A DNA stretch of 64,000 nt from Sesamum alatum (lineage: Eukaryota; Streptophyta; Magnoliopsida; Lamiales; Pedaliaceae): the NCBI GenBank assembly GCA_034509735.1, contig JACGWO010000004.1:17899395-17963394 (forward strand), given 5' to 3'. Made by a program: the position numbers and the translations under genes. Within the stretch, counting starts at the first letter, position 1. The number at the start of each line of letters is the position of its first letter. The notes beneath the pieces are model-generated. The model worked only from the letters and a program-made list of their open reading frames with translations, had not been told where the DNA came from and ran no database searches. Of this stretch, positions 58,403-64,000 are shown one piece after another.

Positions 58403-58830
58403 GTGTAAATTACATCTACCTTCCCTGAGGTTTGGCATAATTACAAAATACCCTCTCGTTGTTTGAAAAATTACAAATACCCCCCTGAGGTTTGTAACCG
58501 TCTAACAAATAATGCATTTCCATCAATTTTTAAGGGTGAACTGACCAAAATGCCCTTATGCACTAAATTATTTTTATCTAATTCTTAAAATTTTTTTGGA
58601 CTAATAATATGCAGGGAGAGATTTCTTAAATTTTTTATACAGATGAGCAATAATGCAATTTTCCTTGACCATTTTTTCTATAATTTTAATAAAAACTTCA
58701 AGGGCAAAATGGTCAAGTTTAGCCATTTGGTTAAAAATTATAAACCTCAGGAGGGTATTTGTAATTTTTTAAACAACAGGGGGTGTTTGTAATTATACCA
58801 AAACTTAGGGAAGGTAAATGTAATTTACCC
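58403..58830. mobile_element. MULE-type MITE, 428 bp, 9 bp target duplication
   Basis: Flanked by AAATAATAT (58394-58402 and 58831-58839). Inverted ends of about 95 bp: left GTGTAAATTACATCTACCTT, and right read on the other strand GGGTAAATTACATTTACCTT. Both continue with CCCT...TAATTACAAA and CTGAGGTTT blocks. The interior is short and non-coding. It lies between the hAT element and the kinesin gene. Confidence 0.88.
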
Positions 58831-58839
58831 AAATAATAT

Positions 58840-59256
58840 TTTATTCTTAAAATCAATTAAAAATACTACCAGAGTCAGGGTAAGTTGTTTTATTTTTCAA
58901 AATACAGAGAGATGATTTTATACTTTTTTTTTGTTCTCACGTGAGGGTATTTTGCACATTTTTTATAGCACATGGGTAGCATGAAATTTTGCCTAAAACG
59001 AAAACATCATTTCATTTTCTTAACAAGTGTCCAGAATCAAAACTGGCTTAATCTGTTTCAGCCCTCTCGTAAAGCCTGGACCAAGCCGATTCTGTAAACT
59101 CCTCCTTTTCAAATTTCAATCAGAATCCCGCCCGTGGCTACTCATTATTTTATTTTTCAAATTCAAATTAGACCCAAGAAAGAAACAACGAAGTAGAAAA
59201 AAGGGAGAATTTTTTTTTTCAAGGAACACCGTGGTGGTGTGAGTAAGTGCGTGAAG
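58840..59256 (+). other. KIN7N: Upstream region of the kinesin gene
   Basis: AT-rich sequence between the MITE and the kinesin start codon. It must hold the 5' leader and probably the promoter, but I see no convincing TATA box or other defined site. The 428 bp MITE ends about 420 bp upstream of the ATG. Confidence 0.4.
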
Positions 59257-62200
59257 ATGGAGAAGATTTGCGTGGCAGTGAGGGTGAGACCATCTGCAAA
59301 CGAAGAATTCGTTAATGGATTTAGCTGGAAAGTCGAAAGTAATCGCATATCACTCCACGGATCTGATGGGACTCCTATTTCTGGAGTTTCTTTCGCTTTT
59401 GGTAAGCTAACACAAATTCTTTCCGTGTATGTCTTCAAATATTTTTGGGATTTTGATTTGAGTTTGTCAATATTTTTTCGCAGATCACGTGTTTGATCAG
59501 GAATGCAGTAATGCTAGGGTTTATGAGCTTCTTACCAAGGATATTATTGATGCTGCAGTGGAGGGGTTCAATGGTGGGATTCAGTGCTTCAGATTTTTTT
59601 TTTGGCTTGAGTTTTGTTGGTTTCCTTTGAACTGGGTAGTTCTTGAGCAGAAAATGCTAACGAAATATGCTCTCCTGAATAAAAGAGAGTCGTAAGCTAG
59701 AATACTTAAACAGGAAATACGTGTCAATAGAATCCAGAGGCAAACTAACAGTACACAAAATTTGATCTTCTGAAAAACAGGGATAAAGATCAAGTTCGGA
59801 CATGAATTTTGTTGTGATAACTAAGAATGGAGTTCCATAGACATAAAATGGATAACCATTTCTATGTTGAAAGAAGAGGCCGAGGAAAGCAATGACACCC
59901 TCTTTCACTAAAGAAATATTCAGATAGAAATGATTGAACTACTAACTAGTAGCAACTACTGCTTTTCTTTTATGGTTGTGCTCTTGTAATGTTAGAACTT
60001 TCTCCATTCATTTTTATGAAAATTTCAGATTGTAAAATCTGATCCTACAGATGGTCTATTTACATGGCTTCTTGCTTATCCTTCTTTTTTATTCGCTAGG
60101 ACCATACTTTAAGCATCCCTTTTAAGTTTCTTGCGGAATATAAGATTCAAACTATATATTATCAAATAATTGCATGCAGGAACTGCATTTGCATATGGGC
60201 AGACAAGTAGTGGGAAAACTTTTACCATGAATGGTTCAGAAAATGATCCGGGAATCATCCATAGAGCTGTCAAAGACATTTTTGCAAAAATTCAAAAGGC
60301 AAGATGACCATCTTTTTTTGCAAAATTTAAATTTGGTATCATTGTGGTATACGTAATAGTTTCTGACAGAAACTTCTTTAATATCTTGTTTTAGACATCT
60401 GATAGGGAATTTTTAATTCGAGTTTCCTACATGGAAATTTACAACGAAGACATTAATGATCTTTTTGCTGTGGAGAATCAAAAACTTCAAATTCATGAGA
60501 GTTTGGAGGTAAGTTGTGGTTAGATTGTCTATATTATTGCAAGTTTCTTCTTCTTTCTGAAAGTATTGATAGTTGTTGCTCTTTAGCGTGGAGTGTTTGT
60601 TGCAGGACTTAGGGAGGAAATTGTGAACAGTGCTGACCAAGTGCTTAATCTTATCCAACTTGGAGAAGGTTTGACCTTGGATCAGAACACATTTGAAATT
60701 AGCATGAACTTGGTCGTCAGTTTTACTTACCGTTATGTTATCAAACACTTATATAGATTTGTTATTCTTGGCAGCTAACAGGCATTTTTGGTGATACTAA
60801 CATGAATGCTCGCAGTAGTAGATCACATACAATTTTTAGGATGGTATGCTGTTTATTTTTTGAGGAGCTTGGCTTAGACGTTGCTACTTGTTATAGACAT
60901 CTGTTATACTTACAAATTGTGAATTTTTTTTTTCATGAGCCAGGTAATTGAAAGTAAAGGAAAGGATAACAAATGCAGTAATAGTTCAACCTCGGATGAT
61001 GCTATTCGTGTCTCTGTCCTGGTTTGTAGTTATCCACTTGATCTTTTCTAACTTCAACTTATTGGTTTTCTATATGGTAATATTAAACGTTAAGTTTCAA
61101 TTTTATTTAAAAGAATCAAAATAGCTACCAGTTTAAACAAAGAGCAAAGAAATGTTGTGCTTAAGCTATTTTTTCAAACCCTAATATTCTCAAGAAACTT
61201 ATACGATTACAGCTTCGATTGTCCGACCATGTAACAATTTGCATTTTGTAATAGAAATTGTGCACTGAACTCATCAGATTGATTCTTTTTCAGGAGAAAT
61301 GATCCCACATTCAGTTAATTTGCTTTTCTCTTTCTTACCATATCAGAATCGTGCTCATCTTCTTAATTGTTTTTTGCTGCTTTCTGTTCTTGGAACTAGA
61401 ATTTAGTTGACTTAGCTGGTTCTGAAAGAGTAGCTAAGACTGGAGCTGGGGGAGTTCGTTTGAAGGAAGGAAAACACATTAACAAGAGCTTAATGATTCT
61501 TGGTAACGTGATCAACAAATTGAGTGAGGGTGGAAAGCTAAGGTAGTTGCCGATACCTTAACTGTATAAAAATAATGATTGATGTTTACTAACTCATCAA
61601 TTTCTTATGCAGGGGTCACATTCCTTATCGTGACAGTAAGCTTACTCGCATTCTTCAACCTGCACTTGGTGGAAACGCAAAGACTTCAATAATTTGCACT
61701 GTGGCACCAGAAGAGGTGCTTAAGTGTTATTTGTTCATATTTCAGTTACATCAACTTAAATATCATATTTGATGTGGACCTCAATGGTATATGTAGATAC
61801 ACATAGAGGAGACAAGAGGGACACTTCAGTTTGCTAGCAGAGCAAAGCGGATTACCAACTGTGTTCAATTGAATGAGGTACTAAAGAATTGTTGAGTGTT
61901 TGTATCTTATTTCTTCCTTACCTGAGATGTGGCTTGTTAAGAATAAATAAGGAACCTATTGCTAATATGGGTTGGGCTAGCTTTTCGTTTGTCCTTCATC
62001 ATACATTCTTGAGGATTTAGCTTGCCGATCTTATCCATACTTACCTTTCTTGAGAGTGATGATTGATGCATCATGCATCTACATTGACCAAACTCTAAAA
62101 TAACCATTTTAATGAATATGTACACTATTATTTGGGGCCTCAGACACCTGCATAGCAGCAGTTATGGTTTGGACTGATTTGAGATCCAACTTCTCCTCAA

Positions 62201-64000
62201 ATAGAGTGTTCATTTTGTTAGGTGTACTTTTTAAGAATTAACACTCAATAAAAGATAGAGAGGGTCAAATGTTAACATAGCAGATATTCAAAGAAGAAAT
62301 GAAAACACAAGAAAGCATTCCACAATTTTTGGTGCCGGGGATATACAAATAAGTTTGGCTTTTCTTCCAAAATTCATCTAGATGGATGCTTAGAGGTCAT
62401 AGGTGTTCTCAGGACTGGAATGACAAGATGAGGTTCAAAGTTGTATTCAATTGATAGTATGTTTCCCTACTTTCTTCAACAAGAATATTTCACTTAGAAT
62501 ATGACGTACTGCATAGTTGATTGATATTGTTGGTTATTACTTGCTCCAAACTTTTCTTGTTTTCTTTAGAACTATATATATGTTATGATCTTTGCCTGGT
62601 GACCATGAGAAGTAATGATATGTATGAGGGCAATAATAACATAAGAGTTGATCCCTGATTTTTTACTTGAATCTGACGTGGAGCTGCTTTTGTGTGTAAG
62701 ATATTAACAGATGCTGCCTTATTGAAGAGGCAAAAGCAAGAAATAGAGGAACTACGAAAGAAGCTTCAGGTACCATGACTTTTTATGTTACGCCTATAAT
62801 ACCAAGGGGTAAATTAACTCATTAAAACTTTCTGTGTAGGGATCTCACGCAGAAGTGTTAGAGCAACAAATTCTCAAACTGAGGAATGACATGCTGAAGG
62901 TAAAGTCTCTGTTTTATGTTTAGACTTCTGAATATTTTCATGTCTTCTACTGTTATATACTACTTTATCCTATCATCAGTATGAACTGGAGCGAGAGAAG
63001 CTTGCCGCAGAATTAGAGGAGGAAAGAAGATCACATAGAGAGCGTGATCACTGCATTAGGGAGCAGCAAATGAAAATTGACAATCTTAGCAATCTGGTCA
63101 CTTTGTCAGACTCCGGCAGAAGCTCGTCCCATGTACAACTTTCAACTCATTATTTGAGCTATATTTTGTTTCTTTTCAGAATTTAGCATTATTATCCTCT
63201 ACTGAGCCCTGAGTGAACCTGTGCTTATATTCCACCAGCCTATTCTTATATGAAGCTTCTACCTCAAATTTGGGGAATAGTCAGATGAGTCTTAAAATTT
63301 ATCATGTTGATATTTCTGAATTGGCTTAATTCCAGTTGTAATTATAGCCAATCTGATTTATATGTTAGGTTTTCATTTTCCTTTAGACAATGGAAGTTTA
63401 GTTTTTTAATTTTGTGCAATATAGGGATGTTTCTTATGGTATGTCTAACTCCTCCCTCAAGGTTTGAACTTTGAAGTCAGTTAACAAGTTCCCCTTCTAC
63501 TAGATGCCAGATGGAAGATGTGGCTCAGCAAGAAATGTGATTTTAGATAAGTATTATATGCTGTCATCCTCTGAGGTGTAACCAAATTATGCGAGAAATA
63601 TCAATGCTAGCTATTGCGAAGGGATTGCTACTCGTGAATTCAGGGTAGTGAGGCCTAGAGCCTCCTCAGCATTGGGGCTTATGAACCATAAAATTATACT
63701 ACTTCTGGGTTGTGCCTGTTAATGCAAATTTTCTGTTTTACCTTGCTCATGTTCCATATTGGTCATTCTGATTGATTGAATACGAAATTAATGCTGGTTT
63801 ATAGGATGGTCCCAAAGAATGTCTTCAAGATGGAAGTACAAACAGTCACAGCGTGTTGCAAGAAGATGCTTTTAGTACCCCATCTTTTAAAGCAGTTCCT
63901 AATGTGTTTGTTGCTAACCGATCACACTACTCAACACTTCCAGACTGTAGCCCACTTCCAGATACATTTGGAGACTTTGCTGATGAAGATACATGGATGA
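59257..64000 (+). CDS. KIN7N: Kinesin-like protein KIN-7N, N-terminal 498 codons
   Basis: Plus-end-type microtubule motor of the plant kinesin-7 (CENP-E-like) family. Exons: 59257-59401, 59484-59573, 60180-60298, 60395-60508, 60587-60668, 60782-60843 (or from 60775), 60944-61021, 61400-61542, 61613-61715, 61797-61877, 62701-62769, 62840-62899, 62980-63132, 63805 to beyond the window. The protein starts [20 protein letters not shown]. The P-loop is [15 protein letters not shown] (about residues 83-97), switch [12 protein letters not shown], and switch [20 protein letters not shown]. The motor ends near [16 protein letters not shown], then coiled-coil neck ([32 protein letters not shown]). The last exon ends in [13 protein letters not shown], as in KIN-7N. 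The start is the first ATG and opens directly into the motor. The third intron begins with GC, and the sixth exon has an acceptor problem; see findings. Confidence 0.92.

Noticed and set aside
60593..60778. Frame continuing from KIN-7N exon 5 into the intron
   Set aside because: Reads through the donor at 60669. The protein after that point loses all kinesin similarity, while splicing restores switch I.
61937..62125. Minus-strand frame of 62 codons
   Set aside because: Antisense within a kinesin intron, without any recognised domain.

Overview
This window is nuclear DNA from a flowering plant, probably a eudicot. It is AT-rich, with short exons split by GT-AG introns. It carries plant Ty1/copia and Ty3 retrotransposons and plant MITEs, and a KIN-7N-type kinesin gene. 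No rRNA, tRNA or CRISPR array was seen. I cannot fix the species from sequence alone.

Layout. (1) 142-6442 (+): 3' part of a host gene for a conserved uncharacterised protein (DUF2045/KIAA0930-like), with MITE-like insertions in its introns. (2) About 7.1-13.2 kb (+): a badly decayed Ty3 element of the Tat type (gag, protease, RT, RNase H, integrase, pol tail). (3) 13.8-17.1 kb: a roughly 0.4 kb duplicated segment. Copy 1 is split by a solo LTR (14216-15155); copy 2 adjoins a 374 bp MITE with a 9 bp target duplication. (4) 18723-51305: a small membrane-protein gene (minus strand) broken after its fifth codon by a 32,353 bp nest of copia elements. (5) 52.2-54.85 kb: a Mutator-like element with long inverted ends and a broken zinc knuckle. 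(6) 57007-58371: a non-autonomous hAT element; 58403-58830: a MULE-type MITE. (7) 59257-64000 (+): the first about 498 codons of a KIN-7N kinesin, running off the window.

The nest can be read base by base from target-site duplications. Copia-A (+, 18937-51289, TSD CACCC) is the host. It received a short solo LTR in its 5' LTR (19346-20454, TSD TGAGA), and complete Copia-B in its protease (minus, 23783-33707, TSD GAGCT, both LTRs 2228 bp). It also received a solo Copia-B LTR between integrase and RT (34926-37130, TSD GAAAA), and complete Copia-C in its RNase H (minus, 38623-48825, TSD CTATG). Subtracting these leaves an 8.9 kb Copia-A. A, B and C are related: LTRs near 2 kb with similar ends, a tRNA-Met-type primer site TGGTATCAGAG, a long leader, and one gag-pol frame. 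All are now defective.

The most unusual material is in the leaders between LTR and gag. All three carry two copies of an interrupted palindrome (CACGAGTCGTG) 79-83 bp apart. B and C, but not A, also carry a very GC-rich block made of short perfect hairpins. These share outer arms (GCGCGCAG / CTGCGCGC), while the inner stem bases differ in a compensatory way and the loops vary. The 5' LTRs of A and C, the copies that would drive transcription, have each lost the segment holding the TATA box that their 3' LTRs keep.
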